DNA of 64,000 nucleotides from Bosea sp. PAMC 26642 (GCF_001562255.1 NZ_CP014301.1:1426001-1490000); one strand, 5' to 3'. Positions 1 to 10,439 are shown, counted from the stretch's first letter. Program-made: numbers and translations. Notes: generated by a model not told the origin, from the letters alone.

Positions 1-41
1 TCCTGGACTTCATCAAGGGCGCAGCCGGGAACGGCCCATAA
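1..41 (+). CDS. possible C-terminal tail of an upstream CDS (partial)
   Basis: A frame open from the left edge reads LDFIKGAAGNGP and stops with TAA at 39-41. It could be the last residues of a gene that begins outside the window. Too little is visible to assign a family, and a chance open frame this short is quite possible. The 173 bases between it and the regulator start at 215 show no other recognisable gene. Confidence 0.25.
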   Translation, partial: LDFIKGAAGNGP

Positions 42-214
42 CCGGCCGCCTCGACGCAGCGCGCCGATTGGGCGGGTCAGCAGGGTCCGCCCATCCTGGC
101 GGCGGTAGCCATTTTGCCCTGCCCAGGCGCGCCCTGCTATCGATAGCGTCGGCGCCGCTTAACGGTTTCAATACCGAGCGCAGGTGTGTCGACCAGATTG
201 GAGTGAGATCCCGC

Positions 215-1186
215 ATGCGCAAGGAACTGCTGGAGGTTGAACCGGCCGACAAGGCCAGTGCCCGGATCGACGATGCCGCGCGCGCGGGCTGGCTCTATTA
301 CGTCGGCGGCAATACGCAGGACGAGATCGCGCGAAAGCTCTCCATCTCGCGCCAGGCTGCGCAGCGTCTGGTTGCGCTGGCAGTCACACTTCGTCTGGTC
401 AAGGTGCGCATAGACCACCCGATTGGCGTCTGCATGGAGCTCGCGCACGTGCTGAAAGACAAGTTCGGCCTGGTCCATTGCGAGGTGACGCCGAGCGATC
501 CCGACAATCGCTCGACGACGCTGGGGATCGCCAACGCGGCAGCCGCCGAGATCGAGCGCTGGCTCTCCCGGCCCGGTTCTACGGTAATCGGCATGGGCAC
601 GGGCGAGGAAATGCGCGCGACGGCGCTTCAAATCAGGCCGATGGAATGCCCGCAGCACAAGCTGGTCTCGTTGTGCGGTAACATCGCACCGGACGGTTCC
701 GCTTCGCTTCTCGACTCCGTCAGTCGCGCGGCCGACATGGTCAAGGCGCCCCATTTCCCGATGCCTTGTCCGGTCATCGCCGCGTCCGCGGCCGAGCGCG
801 AGAAGATCCTGTCGCAAAGCCATGTGAGGCAGGTGCACGCGCTCGCGGGTGGAGCCGACGTGACCTTCGTCGGCGTCGGTTCGATGGTAGAGGATGCCCC
901 GTTGGTGGTGGACGGGTTCCTGTCGCTTGCCGAGATGCGCGCGATGATGGCGATCGGCTCGGCGGGCGAGATCACCGGATGGGCCTATGACGATGCCGGT
1001 GAATTCATCGAGGGCCTGACGAACGACCGGGCCACCGGCGTTCGCTTGCAGCGCGACCCCAAGACGCCGGTCATCGGCGTGTCCATGGAACCCGGCCGCC
1101 TTCGCGCGATCCGCGCAGCCTTGGCCGGGCGGCTGCTCAGTGGCCTGATCACTAGCGAGGAGATGGCCAGACGGCTCGTCGCCTGA
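215..1186 (+). CDS. SorC-family (sugar-binding) transcriptional regulator
   Basis: A 323-residue protein of SorC/DeoR-type length. An N-terminal helix-turn-helix lies at about residues 34-56 (TQDEIARKLSISRQAAQRLV). It is followed by a SorC sugar-binding effector domain from about residue 65 to the end, with the GMGTGEEM and GSAGEITG segments typical of that phosphosugar-sensing fold. The ATG at 215 is chosen because GGAG lies 11 bases upstream and an upstream extension would add a basic, non-homologous stretch. It is co-oriented with the polyol importer and dehydrogenase genes that start 220 bp downstream, so it probably senses a polyol or its phosphorylated product and controls that operon. 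Whether it represses or activates cannot be read from the sequence. Confidence 0.88.
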   Translation: MRKELLEVEPADKASARIDDAARAGWLYYVGGNTQDEIARKLSISRQAAQRLVALAVTLRLVKVRIDHPIGVCMELAHVLKDKFGLVHCEVTPSDPDNRSTTLGIANAAAAEIERWLSRPGSTVIGMGTGEEMRATALQIRPMECPQHKLVSLCGNIAPDGSASLLDSVSRAADMVKAPHFPMPCPVIAASAAEREKILSQSHVRQVHALAGGADVTFVGVGSMVEDAPLVVDGFLSLAEMRAMMAIGSAGEITGWAYDDAGEFIEGLTNDRATGVRLQRDPKTPVIGVSMEPGRLRAIRAALAGRLLSGLITSEEMARRLVA

Positions 1187-1406
1187 GGCATCGGTTCTCC
1201 CGCTCGGACGCTCGCACTATCGCTTCCCCCTCGACGACCGACGCTCGCAATTCGGCTTGACTTGAAGATGGCCGAGTGATCATTTGCTTGTGTCTTGGGC
1301 AATTGCCCGCTGCGACCCCACGGAAGTCCTGGGATCACAGCGTCGGCGGCTGACCGCAGGACCAAGGACGCGATATCAGCGCCCACCAATTATCAGGGAG
1401 AGCGAC
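1187..1406 (+). promoter_or_regulatory. control region of the polyol operon with a 12-bp palindrome
   Basis: This 220-bp gap separates the SorC-type regulator from the transporter operon. It holds a perfect palindrome GGGCAATTGCCC at 1297-1308 and a possible -35 box TTGACT at 1257-1262 with only a weak -10 near 1280. An AGGGAG ribosome-binding sequence precedes the ATG at 1407. SorC-type regulators bind inverted repeats near the promoters of their sugar operons, so the palindrome is a candidate operator. Its function is inferred from position and symmetry only. Confidence 0.45.
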
Positions 1407-2720
1407 ATGGAACCCACCAAGAGGCTTCTTGCGATTGCCGCCGCCGTCTCGCTGTTTACGACCGGCGCGATGGCCCAGACCAAGCTCACTATCGCGACGG
1501 TGAACAACGGCGACATGATCCGAATGCAGGGATTGACCGCCGATTTCACCGCCAAAAATCCCGGCATCACCCTGGAATGGGTGACGCTGGAGGAGAACGT
1601 GCTGCGGCAGCGCGTCACGACCGACATCGCGACGAAGAGCGGCCAATTCGATGTTCTGACGATCGGCACCTACGAGGTTCCGATCTGGGCCAAGCGCGGC
1701 TGGCTCGTCGCGCTTGACGGCCTGGGCGCCGATTATGACGTCGACGACCTGATCCCGGCCATCCGGAGCGGGCTTTCCGAGGGCGGAAAGCTCTTCGCCT
1801 CACCCTTCTACGGTGAGAGTTCGATGGTGATGTACCGCACCGACCTGATGGATAAGGCCGGGCTGAAAATGCCCGACGCCCCGACCTGGCAGTTCGTCGG
1901 CGAGGCCGCACGCAAGATGACCGACAAGGCCAACGGCGTCTACGGCGTCTGCCTGCGCGGCAAGGCCGGTTGGGGCGAGAACATGGCGTTCCTCACCGCG
2001 ACCTCCAACTCCTTTGGCGCGCGCTGGTTCGACGAGCAGTGGAAGCCGCAGTTCGATCAGCCGGAGTGGAAGGCGACGCTCGATTTCTACGTCAACCTGA
2101 TGCGGGACGCCGGCCCTCCCGGGGCCTCGTCGAACGGCTTCAACGAGAACTTGGCTCTGTTCAACTCCGGCAAATGCGGCATGTGGATCGACGCCACCGT
2201 AGCGGCATCCTTCGTGACCAATCCGAAGGATTCCCAGGTCGCGACGAAGGTCGGTTTCGCGTTGGCGCCCGATAACGGCCTGGGCAAGCGCGGCAACTGG
2301 CTCTGGGCCTGGTCGCTGGCCGTGCCCGCCGGTTCCAAGAAGTCGGCCGAGGCGCAGAAGTTCATCTCCTGGGCCACGAGCAAGTCGTACGGGAACCTGG
2401 TCGCGGCCAAGGAAGGCTGGGCCAACGTGCCTCCCGGCACCCGCACCTCGCTCTATGCGAACGCCGAATATGCGAAAGTGCCCTTCGCAAAGATGACGCT
2501 CGATTCCATTAACGCGGCCGATCCCGCAAAGCCGTCGGTCAAGCCCGTGCCGTATGTCGGCGTGCAGTTCGTCGCCATCCCCGAGTTCCAGGGACTGGCG
2601 ACCAATATCGGGCAGATCTTTTCCCAGACGTTGTCCGGCGGCGTGACCGTGGATGCCGCCCTGAAGCAGGCGCAGGAGATCAGCACCCGCGAGATGACCC
2701 GCGCCGGCTATATCAAGTAG
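1407..2720 (+). CDS. polyol (sorbitol/mannitol-type) ABC transporter substrate-binding protein
   Basis: A 437-residue periplasmic binding protein of the extracellular solute-binding family 1. A signal peptide covers residues 1-23 (MEPTKRLLAIAAAVSLFTTG, then AMA before the likely cut). The mature part carries family features such as the hinge-region segments KLFASPFYGESSMVMYRTDL and GKCGMWIDATVAASF. It would capture a polyol in the periplasm and deliver it to the two permeases encoded next. The ATG at 1407 follows an AGGGAG sequence and places the signal peptide at the N-terminus. Gene order with two permeases, an ATPase, an SDR and mannitol dehydrogenase matches smo/mtl polyol operons of Rhodobacter and rhizobia. 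The exact substrate is inferred from that context. Confidence 0.88.
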   Translation: MEPTKRLLAIAAAVSLFTTGAMAQTKLTIATVNNGDMIRMQGLTADFTAKNPGITLEWVTLEENVLRQRVTTDIATKSGQFDVLTIGTYEVPIWAKRGWLVALDGLGADYDVDDLIPAIRSGLSEGGKLFASPFYGESSMVMYRTDLMDKAGLKMPDAPTWQFVGEAARKMTDKANGVYGVCLRGKAGWGENMAFLTATSNSFGARWFDEQWKPQFDQPEWKATLDFYVNLMRDAGPPGASSNGFNENLALFNSGKCGMWIDATVAASFVTNPKDSQVATKVGFALAPDNGLGKRGNWLWAWSLAVPAGSKKSAEAQKFISWATSKSYGNLVAAKEGWANVPPGTRTSLYANAEYAKVPFAKMTLDSINAADPAKPSVKPVPYVGVQFVAIPEFQGLATNIGQIFSQTLSGGVTVDAALKQAQEISTREMTRAGYIK

Positions 2721-2735
2721 CCTGGAAGCAGGTCT

Positions 2736-2775
2736 GGCCCGCCCCGCGCTCCTCCTCCCGGCGCAGGGGCGGGCC
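2736..2775 (+). other. intercistronic hairpin between binding-protein and permease genes
   Basis: GGCCCGCCCC at 2736-2745 and GGGGCGGGCC at 2766-2775 form a perfect 10-bp GC stem with a 20-base loop, in the gap between the binding protein and the first permease. No U-tract follows, so it is unlikely to be a full terminator. Such hairpins in binding-protein operons often protect the upstream message and so raise binding-protein levels over permease levels. That role is inferred from position. Confidence 0.55.
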
Positions 2776-2837
2776 TCCCTTCGTCGATCCCCCAACGTGT
2801 CCGGCGCCAGATCGTCGTCGGGAGCCGCGAGGCCGCC

Positions 2838-3701
2838 ATGGCAACCCTCCACGCCAACCGCCTGAGCCGCATCGCAGTCGCGCCGTCCGTGACGGTGCTT
2901 TTGGTATGGATGATCGTTCCGCTGGCGCTGACCGTCTGGTTCTCGCTACTGCGCTACAATCTGCTCGATCCCGGCACGGAATCCTTTGCGGGCCTTGGCA
3001 ACTATCGGTACTTCCTGTCCGATCCGGCTTTCTTCAAGGCGCTCTTCAATACGCTGGCGATCGTCGTGAACGTTGTCGGGGCGAGCGTCGTCGGAGGTAT
3101 ACTGCTGGCGCTGCTGCTCGACCAACCGATCTATGGCCGCGGTATCGTGCGGATCATGATCATCTCGCCGTTCTTCGTCATGCCGACCGTTTCGGCGTTG
3201 GTGTGGAAGAACATGATGATGCATCCGGTGTCGGGAATCCTGGCCGCCGGCATGACGGCTCTTGGCCTGACGCCCATCGACTGGATCGGCGATCTTCCGC
3301 TCACCTCAGTCTCGATCATGCTTGCCTGGCAGTGGCTGCCATTCGCGACCTTGATCCTTTTGACGTCGCTGCAATCCTTGGACCAGGAGCAGAAGGATGC
3401 AGCCGAAATGGACGGCGCGGGCTTCGTCTCGCAGTTCGTTTTCATCACGCTGCCGCATCTGGCCCGCCCGATGGCGGTTATCGTCCTGATCGAGACCATC
3501 TTCTTGCTGAACGTCTTCGCCGAGATCTACGTGACCGGCACGGGCGGCACCGCCGGCAACCTGTCCTACCTCGTCTACTTCCAGGGTTTGCTGAACTTCG
3601 ACGTCGGCGGCGCGTCCGCCGGCGGCATCGTCGCCGTCGTCCTGGCCAACATCGTCGCCGTATTTCTCATCCGCATCATCGGCAGAAACCTGGACAGCTG
3701 A
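2838..3701 (+). CDS. polyol ABC transporter permease 1 (MalF-like)
   Basis: A 287-residue inner-membrane permease with about six hydrophobic segments. The first is near residues 15-35 ([20 protein letters not shown]). The cytoplasmic EAA loop is visible as [20 protein letters not shown], the contact point for the ATPase subunit. Length and topology fit the MalF/UgpA/SmoF class of carbohydrate permeases. It ends three bases before the second permease starts, which indicates tight co-expression. With its partner it forms the membrane channel of the importer. Confidence 0.9.
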   Translation: MATLHANRLSRIAVAPSVTVLLVWMIVPLALTVWFSLLRYNLLDPGTESFAGLGNYRYFLSDPAFFKALFNTLAIVVNVVGASVVGGILLALLLDQPIYGRGIVRIMIISPFFVMPTVSALVWKNMMMHPVSGILAAGMTALGLTPIDWIGDLPLTSVSIMLAWQWLPFATLILLTSLQSLDQEQKDAAEMDGAGFVSQFVFITLPHLARPMAVIVLIETIFLLNVFAEIYVTGTGGTAGNLSYLVYFQGLLNFDVGGASAGGIVAVVLANIVAVFLIRIIGRNLDS

Positions 3702-3703
3702 TC

Positions 3704-4534
3704 ATGGCGCGCCGCACCTCGACCCTGCATCGCGTATCGGTCACCGCGCTCGCCTGGTGCGTCGGCTTTGTCATCTTCTTCCCCGTGCTCTGGACGATCC
3801 TCACGAGCTTCAAAACCGAATTCGACGCCTTTTCGCTCCCCCCGAAGTTCTTGTTCTTCCAGTGGACGACGGAGAACTACGCGGAGGTTCAGGCGCGGTC
3901 GAACTACGCGCGGTTCGCGATGAACTCGGTGGTGCTCGCGCTGGGCTCGACGCTACTGGCGCTCGTCTTCGCCATACCGGCCGCCTGGGCCATGGCCTTC
4001 CAGCCGACGAAGCGAACGCGGGACGTGCTCATGTGGATGCTCTCGACCAAGATGATGCCGCCTGTCGGAGCGCTGATCCCACTCTACTTGCTGTTTCGCG
4101 ATTTCGGCCTGCTGGACACGCGCACTGGCCTCGTCCTCGTGCTGTTCCTGATCAACCTGCCGATCGTGATCTGGATGCTCTATACCTACTTCAAGGAAAT
4201 CCCGGTCGATATTTTGGAGGCGGCGCGCATGGATGGCGCCTCCCTCTGGAAGGAGCTTGCCTTCGTTCTCGCGCCGATGGCACTCCCGGGCATCGCCTCT
4301 ACGCTGCTCCTGAACGTCATCCTCGCCTGGAACGAGGCGTTCTGGACGTTGAATCTGACGACGACGAACGCAGCGCCCCTGACGCAGTTCATCGCGAGCT
4401 ATTCGAGTCCCGAGGGGCTGTTCTGGGCGAAGCTTTCGGCCGCCTCGACGATGGCGATTGGCCCGATCCTGATCCTCGGCTGGTTCGCCCAGAAACAGCT
4501 GGTCCGCGGCCTCACATTTGGAGCGGTGAAATGA
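3704..4534 (+). CDS. polyol ABC transporter permease 2 (MalG-like)
   Basis: A 276-residue inner-membrane permease of the MalG/UgpE/SmoG class with six predicted hydrophobic segments. The EAA motif reads [20 protein letters not shown], where the conserved glycine lies in the loop that docks on the ATPase. The ATG at 3704 lies three bases after the preceding permease stop and gives a normal length. The stop overlaps the ATPase start (ATGA at 4531-4534), so the two are translationally coupled. Confidence 0.9.
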   Translation: MARRTSTLHRVSVTALAWCVGFVIFFPVLWTILTSFKTEFDAFSLPPKFLFFQWTTENYAEVQARSNYARFAMNSVVLALGSTLLALVFAIPAAWAMAFQPTKRTRDVLMWMLSTKMMPPVGALIPLYLLFRDFGLLDTRTGLVLVLFLINLPIVIWMLYTYFKEIPVDILEAARMDGASLWKELAFVLAPMALPGIASTLLLNVILAWNEAFWTLNLTTTNAAPLTQFIASYSSPEGLFWAKLSAASTMAIGPILILGWFAQKQLVRGLTFGAVK

Positions 4535-5535
4535 CGGGCTCGATACAACTGATAGGCGTGGAAAAGGCGTTCGGCGACGTCAGGATCATCAAGGGCATCG
4601 ACCTCGCCGTCGCCGCCGGCGAGTTCGTCGTCTTCGTCGGACCTTCGGGGTGCGGCAAGTCCACCTTGCTGCGGCTGATCGCCGGGCTGGAGGACACCAC
4701 CAGAGGGAAGATCTCGATCGACGGCGTCGACGTGACGGATCTCCCCGCGGCCAAGCGAGGCCTGGCGATGGTGTTCCAGTCCTACGCGCTTTATCCGCAT
4801 ATGAGCGTGCGCGGCAATATCTCCTTCGGCCTCAGAATGGCCAATGTGCCCAAGCCCGAGATCGCAGCGAAGGTCGAGAAGGCGGCCCGGACGCTGAACC
4901 TGACCGATTATCTCGACCGCAAGCCCGGACAGCTCTCGGGCGGGCAGCGCCAACGCGTCGCCATCGGCCGCGCCATCGTCCGCGAACCCAAGGCCTTCCT
5001 GTTCGACGAGCCGCTCTCTAACCTCGACGCGTCGCTTCGCGTGCAGATGCGGCTGGAGATCACGCAGCTGCACAAATCGCTCGATGCGACGATGATCTAC
5101 GTCACGCACGACCAGGTCGAGGCCATGACGATGGCTGACCGCATCGTGGTGCTCGACAAGGGGGTCGTGCAGCAGGTCGGCACGCCGCTGGAACTCTACC
5201 ACCGCCCCGACAATCTCTTCGTCGCCGGCTTCATCGGTTCGCCCAGGATGAATTTCGTCGAAGGAGCGGAGGCCGAGCGGCACGGCGCGGCGACCATCGG
5301 CATCCGGCCCGAACATGTCGCATTAGGTGCAGCCGGCCCCCATACGGGCGTGATCCGGCTGGCGGAGCATTTGGGCTCGGACACCTTCCTCCATCTTGAT
5401 GCGGGGCCGCTCGGGCCTTTGGTGGCGCGCACGCAGGGCGAGTTCCCCACCGAACCCGGCGGCTTAGTCAGCGTGTCGTTTCCCCTCGAACGCATCCATC
5501 GTTTCGACGCTTCCGGAAAGGTTCTTCGCGTATGA
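4531..5535 (+). CDS. polyol ABC transporter ATP-binding protein (UgpC/MalK type)
   Basis: A 334-residue ATPase of the MalK/UgpC group that powers the importer from the cytoplasmic face. Visible motifs are Walker [10 protein letters not shown] near residue 37, the Q-loop FQSYALYPH, the signature LSGGQRQR, Walker [12 protein letters not shown] and the switch histidine in VTHDQ. A C-terminal TOBE-like region (about residues 235-334) follows, slightly shorter than in MalK. The ATG at 4531 overlaps the stop of the permease gene, and the stop lies just before the SDR start, consistent with one polycistronic message. Confidence 0.92.
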   Translation: MTGSIQLIGVEKAFGDVRIIKGIDLAVAAGEFVVFVGPSGCGKSTLLRLIAGLEDTTRGKISIDGVDVTDLPAAKRGLAMVFQSYALYPHMSVRGNISFGLRMANVPKPEIAAKVEKAARTLNLTDYLDRKPGQLSGGQRQRVAIGRAIVREPKAFLFDEPLSNLDASLRVQMRLEITQLHKSLDATMIYVTHDQVEAMTMADRIVVLDKGVVQQVGTPLELYHRPDNLFVAGFIGSPRMNFVEGAEAERHGAATIGIRPEHVALGAAGPHTGVIRLAEHLGSDTFLHLDAGPLGPLVARTQGEFPTEPGGLVSVSFPLERIHRFDASGKVLRV

Positions 5536-6302
5536 GATTGACTGAGAAGACCGCCATCGTGACCGGCGGCGCACGCGGAATCGGGCGGGCAATGGCTGAG
5601 GGCTTCGCCCGCGAGGGCGCGCGGATTTGCGTCGCCGACATCGATGGCGCGGAGGCCGCCAAGGTCGCCGCCGCGATCGGCGCCGATGCCTTCGCAATCG
5701 AACTCGACGTAACCCGATCGGCGTCGATCGCCCAATGCGTCGCCGAGGTCGAGCGGATCGCCGGAGGGGTCGATATCCTGGTGAACAACGCCGCGATCTT
5801 CGACATGGGTCCTATCGATGCGATCACCGAGGCGAGCTACGACCGTCTCTTCGCCGTAAACGTGAAGGGCACGCTGTTCATGCTGCAGGCGGCGGCCAGC
5901 TCCATGGTGGCTCGCGGCAAAGGCGGTAAGATCATCAACATGGCGTCGCAGGCCGGACGTCGCGGCGAGCCACTCGTAGCCGTCTACTGCGCCTCGAAAG
6001 CAGCGGTGATCAGCCTGACGCAATCGGCCGGTCTCGCGCTCATCCGTCACGGGATCAACGTCAACGGCATCTCGCCCGGCGTGGTCGACACGCCGATGTG
6101 GGAAGAGGTGGACGCGCTCTTCGCAAAATACGAGGACCGGCCGCCCGGCGAGAAGAAGCGCCTCGTCGGCGAGGCCGTCCCGTTCGGCCGCATGGGCACG
6201 CCGGAGGACCATGTCGGCTGCGCCGTGTTTCTGGCCTCAGACGAGAGCCGATACGTCGTGGCGCAAACCTTCAACGTCGACGGCGGACAATGGATGAGCT
6301 GA
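5532..6302 (+). CDS. SDR-family polyol dehydrogenase (sorbitol/L-iditol 2-dehydrogenase type)
   Basis: A 256-residue classical short-chain dehydrogenase. Residues 11-18 form the nucleotide-binding [12 protein letters not shown] lies at 85-88, and the catalytic set is Ser139, Tyr152 and Lys156. An Asp after the second beta strand (VADIDG) favours NAD over NADP. The overall sequence resembles SmoS-type sorbitol dehydrogenases that oxidise D-sorbitol to D-fructose, and the neighbours (importer, mannitol dehydrogenase, fructokinase) support that. The start overlaps the ATPase stop by four bases and the stop overlaps the next start. The precise substrate (sorbitol, galactitol or another polyol) is an inference. 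Confidence 0.85.
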   Translation: MRLTEKTAIVTGGARGIGRAMAEGFAREGARICVADIDGAEAAKVAAAIGADAFAIELDVTRSASIAQCVAEVERIAGGVDILVNNAAIFDMGPIDAITEASYDRLFAVNVKGTLFMLQAAASSMVARGKGGKIINMASQAGRRGEPLVAVYCASKAAVISLTQSAGLALIRHGINVNGISPGVVDTPMWEEVDALFAKYEDRPPGEKKRLVGEAVPFGRMGTPEDHVGCAVFLASDESRYVVAQTFNVDGGQWMS

Positions 6303-7807
6303 TGCGGATGCGCACGCCCGCGGCATCCACGCCGATGCCCTTATCGACCGCAAGCCTCCGCGATCTCCCGACGGATGTGGCGACGCCCCGATACGACCGG
6401 GCCGCCGTCACCCCCGGTATCGTACATTTCGGCGTCGGCAATTTCCACAGGTCGCACCAGGCCGTCTATCTCGACGATCTGATGAACGCTGGCGCAGCGC
6501 TGGACTGGGGCATCGTCGGGGCCGGCGTGACTGTGTCCGACGCCGGGATGGCGCAGCGCCTCGCGTCGCAGGATTTCCTGACGACCCTGGTTGAGCAGGA
6601 CGAGAACGGCCGCCGGGTTCGCGTCATCGGGTCAATAATCGATTTCGTTCGGCCCGGAGACACTGCGGCTCTTCTGGCCAAATTGGCCGATCCGCAGATC
6701 CGCATCGTGTCACTGACCATCACCGAAGGCGGCTATTTCATCGACGCGACCACGAGCCGCTTCGATGTCGAGCATCCTGATATCCAGCGCGACGCCCTTG
6801 ACATTGCCAACCCGACAACGGTTTTCGGCTACCTCGTGGAGGGTCTTCGGCTACGACGGGCTGCGGGTTTGCCGCCGTTCACGATCATGAGTTGCGATAA
6901 CATCCCTCATAACGGCGATGTTACGAGTGATGCCGTCCTACAGTTCGCACGTCGTATCGATCCGGACCTGGCCGAGTGGATCGCCGCCGAGGTCAGGTTT
7001 CCCAACGGAATGGTCGATCGCATCACGCCGGCGACAACCGATGGCCAGCGCCAATGGCTGGAGGCGAACCATGGCCTGTCCGACGCCGCGCCGGTATTCA
7101 GCGAGACCTTCAGGCAATGGGTTCTCCAGGACGATTTCTGCAACGGACGGCCGCCTCTCGAGAATGCCGGCGTTGCGTTCGTTGCGGACGTCACGCCGTT
7201 CGAGATCATGAAGATCCGGATCCTCAATGGCGGGCATGCTGCCATCGCCTATCCGGCCGCGCTTCTGGGCATTCATTTCGTCCATGACGCCATGAGGCAC
7301 CCGCTCATCGCCGGCTTTCTAGAAAAGTTGACGGGCGACGAGATTATCCCGCAAACTCCCCCTGTGCCCGGCACGGACCTGCTGATCTACCAAGCCGAGA
7401 TCGCCCGCCGTTTCGCCAATCCGGAGGTCGGAGACACCGTCCAAAGGCTGTGCCTCGACGGATCGAACCGGCAACCGAAGTTCATCGTTCCGGCCATCGC
7501 CGACTCACTCGCGAACGGCGGTCGGTTCAGTGGGCTCGCGCTCGTGTCGGCATTATGGTGCAGGTATTGCCTCGGGCGAACCGAGGACGGTCGGCCCATT
7601 GCGCCGAACGACCCTAACTGGGAAGGTCTTTCTAGGGTTGCGCAAGCAGCGCAAACCACGCCGACCGCATGGCTGGCGATGCAGGATGTGTACGGCGCCG
7701 TGGGCGATCACCCCGATTTCGTCTCGTCCTTCGAGGACGCACTGCGGTCGCTGGCGTCCGACGGCGTCTCAGCGACGCTGCAGCGCTGGCTGAAGAGCGG
7801 CGGTTGA
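6302..7807 (+). CDS. mannitol 2-dehydrogenase family protein
   Basis: A 501-residue member of the polyol-specific long-chain dehydrogenase family, which oxidises D-mannitol (or arabinitol) to a ketose with NAD. The N-terminal Rossmann segment includes IVHFGVGNFHRSHQAVYLDD. The catalytic lysine signature KIRILNGGH gives Lys304, Asn309 and His312, the positions expected for the family. The ATG at 6302 overlaps the SDR stop as TGATG, indicating coupled translation. An in-frame ATG at 6290 is also possible and would add four residues. Confidence 0.9.
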   Translation: MRMRTPAASTPMPLSTASLRDLPTDVATPRYDRAAVTPGIVHFGVGNFHRSHQAVYLDDLMNAGAALDWGIVGAGVTVSDAGMAQRLASQDFLTTLVEQDENGRRVRVIGSIIDFVRPGDTAALLAKLADPQIRIVSLTITEGGYFIDATTSRFDVEHPDIQRDALDIANPTTVFGYLVEGLRLRRAAGLPPFTIMSCDNIPHNGDVTSDAVLQFARRIDPDLAEWIAAEVRFPNGMVDRITPATTDGQRQWLEANHGLSDAAPVFSETFRQWVLQDDFCNGRPPLENAGVAFVADVTPFEIMKIRILNGGHAAIAYPAALLGIHFVHDAMRHPLIAGFLEKLTGDEIIPQTPPVPGTDLLIYQAEIARRFANPEVGDTVQRLCLDGSNRQPKFIVPAIADSLANGGRFSGLALVSALWCRYCLGRTEDGRPIAPNDPNWEGLSRVAQAAQTTPTAWLAMQDVYGAVGDHPDFVSSFEDALRSLASDGVSATLQRWLKSGG

Positions 7808-7809
7808 CG

Positions 7810-9282
7810 ATGCACTTCATCGGGATCGACCTCGGCACCTCGGCCGTCAAGGCGGTCCTGGTCGATTCTTCTCAGCGCGTCGTCGCCAGCGGCGAGGCGC
7901 GCCTCAGCCGGCGATCGCTACACCCCGGATGGTCCGAACAGGATCCGGACGACTGGTGGGCGGCGACCTTGAAGGCGCTTGCCACCCTGCGGGCCGATAG
8001 CACCGAGGCCTGGGGCCGCGTGACCGCGATCGGCTTGTCCGGCCAGATGCACGGCGCGGTTGTGCTCGACGCGCAAGGCGTCGTGCTGCGCCCGGCGATC
8101 CTTTGGAACGACGGACGCAGCCACGAGGAGTGCTCGGATCTGGAGCGGGTCGTTCCGGAGCTCGGCCGCAAGGCCGGCGTTCCAGCGATGCCCGGCTTCA
8201 CCGCGCCGAAGCTGCTCTGGCTGCGGAAGCACGAGCCCGACGTGTTCTCGCGCATCGCGCATGTCCTGTTGCCGAAGGATTTCATCAGGCTCAAGCTAAC
8301 CGGCGAGTATGCGACGGATCGTTCTGACGCCGCCGGCACGCTCTGGCTCGACCAGGCCGGCCGAAGCTGGTCCCCGGAGCTCGTCGCCGCGTCGGGTTTG
8401 ACGCTCGCTCATATGCCGCAGCTTATGGAAGGAACCGACGCCGGCGGCTCCCTGTCCATGTCGATCGCGCGCGAACTTTGCTTGTCGCCGGGCGTGGCCG
8501 TAGCGGCCGGCGCCGGCGACGCCGCCGCGGGAGCGATCGGGGTCGGCGCGATCGATGAAGGCGATGCGTTCCTGTCGCTGGGCACCTCGGCTCAGCTCTT
8601 CAGGGCGACCGGGAGCTACCGCCCGCGGCCGGAACGCTTCCTGCACGCCTATTGCCACGCTTTGCCGGACCGGTGGTTCCAGATGGCCGCGATGCTGAAC
8701 GGCGCGGCCTGCCTGTCGTGGATCGCCGACGTGCTGAAAGAGCCCGATATCGGCGCATTACTGCAACGAACCGAGCACGAGGCGCCGCGACCGACGGGCC
8801 TGATGTTCCTGCCCTATCTGTCGGGCGAGCGGACCCCACACAACGATCCTTCAGCACGGGGGGCCTTCATCGGACTGAGCCCTCACACGACGCCGGCATC
8901 AATGGTGCGCGCGGTGCTCGAAGGTGTCGCCTTCTCATGCCTCGACGCCAAGGACTGCCTCTCGGCGGCCGACACGCCGCTTTCGTCTTTGAGCGTTATC
9001 GGTGGCGGTTCGCGGTCCGACTTCTGGATAAGGGTCGTTGCCTCGGCGATTGACCTTCCCCTGACCCGCCATGACGGCGGCGAGCAGGGGCCGGCCTTCG
9101 GCGCCGCGCGGCTTGCCAGGCTGGCCGTCACCGGGGAGGCGGTCCGCGACGTCTGCATGAAGCCGCCGGTTCGCGACGTGATCGCTCCGGACCCGTATCT
9201 AGCGTCGTTTTATGGGGAGCGGATGCCACGCTTCCGCGATCTCTACGCAAGGTTGAAAGGCGCTTTCGATGCCTGTTCCTAG
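7810..9282 (+). CDS. xylB: xylulokinase
   Basis: A 490-residue FGGY-family sugar kinase, close to the 484 residues of the Escherichia coli enzyme, that phosphorylates D-xylulose with ATP in the cytoplasm. The N-terminal IDLGTSAVKAVLVD carries the phosphate-1 motif. LSGQMHGAVVLD is the xylulokinase-type substrate segment, and GGGSRSDFWIRVVASAIDLP is the C-terminal FGGY signature. The ATG at 7810 lies two bases after the preceding stop. In a polyol operon it would process xylulose made from arabinitol or xylitol. Confidence 0.9.
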   Translation: MHFIGIDLGTSAVKAVLVDSSQRVVASGEARLSRRSLHPGWSEQDPDDWWAATLKALATLRADSTEAWGRVTAIGLSGQMHGAVVLDAQGVVLRPAILWNDGRSHEECSDLERVVPELGRKAGVPAMPGFTAPKLLWLRKHEPDVFSRIAHVLLPKDFIRLKLTGEYATDRSDAAGTLWLDQAGRSWSPELVAASGLTLAHMPQLMEGTDAGGSLSMSIARELCLSPGVAVAAGAGDAAAGAIGVGAIDEGDAFLSLGTSAQLFRATGSYRPRPERFLHAYCHALPDRWFQMAAMLNGAACLSWIADVLKEPDIGALLQRTEHEAPRPTGLMFLPYLSGERTPHNDPSARGAFIGLSPHTTPASMVRAVLEGVAFSCLDAKDCLSAADTPLSSLSVIGGGSRSDFWIRVVASAIDLPLTRHDGGEQGPAFGAARLARLAVTGEAVRDVCMKPPVRDVIAPDPYLASFYGERMPRFRDLYARLKGAFDACS

Positions 9283-9336
9283 CTCGATCGCGGTTACGTC
9301 GCGCAAGCATCCTGAGATGGCCTGGGGAGCCGCGTC

Positions 9337-10290
9337 ATGATCCTGGTTTGCGGCGAGGCGCTGATCGATCTCTTCGTCGGGCCACCGGAGGGCGCCGAAC
9401 TGCCGGCGCGCGCCGTCGCCGGCGGGTCGCCCTTCAACGTCGCGATCGGCCTAGCACGACAGGGCGTCGAGGCGGCCTTCCTTGGCGGCGTCTCGCGCGA
9501 CCGGTTCGGCCAGCTTCTTGCGGAAACGCTGCGGAGGGAGGGCGTCGACGAGCGCTTCCTGGTGCTGACCGACCGGCTCTCGACATTGTCGGCGGTCGCG
9601 ACGACGCCCGATGGGCAGCCGAGCTACAGCTTCCATGGCGAGGGCGCAGCCGACCGCTCGTTGCTGCCGTCGGACCTGCCCTCCGAGCTGCCGCCCGAGA
9701 TCGCGGCGCTGACCTTCGGCTCCTACACCATGGTGGTCGAACCGGTCGGCTCCAGTTTCGCCGCTTTGGCCGAGCGCGAGCATGGCCGCCGCGTCATCAG
9801 CATCGATCCCAATCTGCGCCCTACCGTCGTCGGCGACATGGCCGTTTGGGCCAGGGCGGCTGAGCGCTTCTACCGCACTGCCACGATCGTCAAGGCGAGC
9901 GACGAAGACGTCCACATCGCCTGGGGCGGTCACTTCTCCATCGGGGACGCCGCCGCTTGGTGGCTTGGGCTTGGCGCGAAGCTGGTGGTGGTCACCACGG
10001 GGGTCGAGGGCGCGGTCGCGTACTCAGTCGCAGGCCAGATCGCCGTCCCGGGCCGCGCCGTCAGCGTGTGCGACACGGTCGGCGCGGGCGACACCTTTCA
10101 CGCCGCCTTGCTCGCGCAGCTTTCCCGCACCGGCCGTCTGACGCCGGAGTCGATCGGGGCTCTCGACCTCGCCGCGATCGGCGACCTCGTCGCCTATGCC
10201 GGCGCGGCGGCGGCGATCACGGTCGGGCGTCGGGGGGCCGACCTGCCGACCGAAGCCGAGGTCGCGGCGAGCCTGCAGTCATGCGTATGA
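9337..10290 (+). CDS. PfkB-family sugar kinase, probable fructokinase
   Basis: A 317-residue ribokinase-fold kinase. The first PfkB signature region is [16 protein letters not shown] (about residues 28-43). The second, [14 protein letters not shown] (246-259), contains the catalytic Asp252 and the anion hole GAGD. Proteins of this subgroup phosphorylate fructose, the product of sorbitol and mannitol oxidation by the two dehydrogenases encoded upstream. A 54-bp gap separates it from xylB. Specificity for fructose over other ketoses is inferred from the operon. Confidence 0.85.
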   Translation: MILVCGEALIDLFVGPPEGAELPARAVAGGSPFNVAIGLARQGVEAAFLGGVSRDRFGQLLAETLRREGVDERFLVLTDRLSTLSAVATTPDGQPSYSFHGEGAADRSLLPSDLPSELPPEIAALTFGSYTMVVEPVGSSFAALAEREHGRRVISIDPNLRPTVVGDMAVWARAAERFYRTATIVKASDEDVHIAWGGHFSIGDAAAWWLGLGAKLVVVTTGVEGAVAYSVAGQIAVPGRAVSVCDTVGAGDTFHAALLAQLSRTGRLTPESIGALDLAAIGDLVAYAGAAAAITVGRRGADLPTEAEVAASLQSCV

Positions 10291-10439
10291 CGGAAGCCGC
10301 CGCCCAAGGAGCCGCCGCACGCCGGCGCGCGACCGGATGTGGCGGAAGGACGGGCATTGAACATGCGAACCGACCGACATCGTCCCGCGACATTCTTGAT
10401 GTGTCGTTCGGTCGAAACCAGCACCACGAGGAGGCCGCG

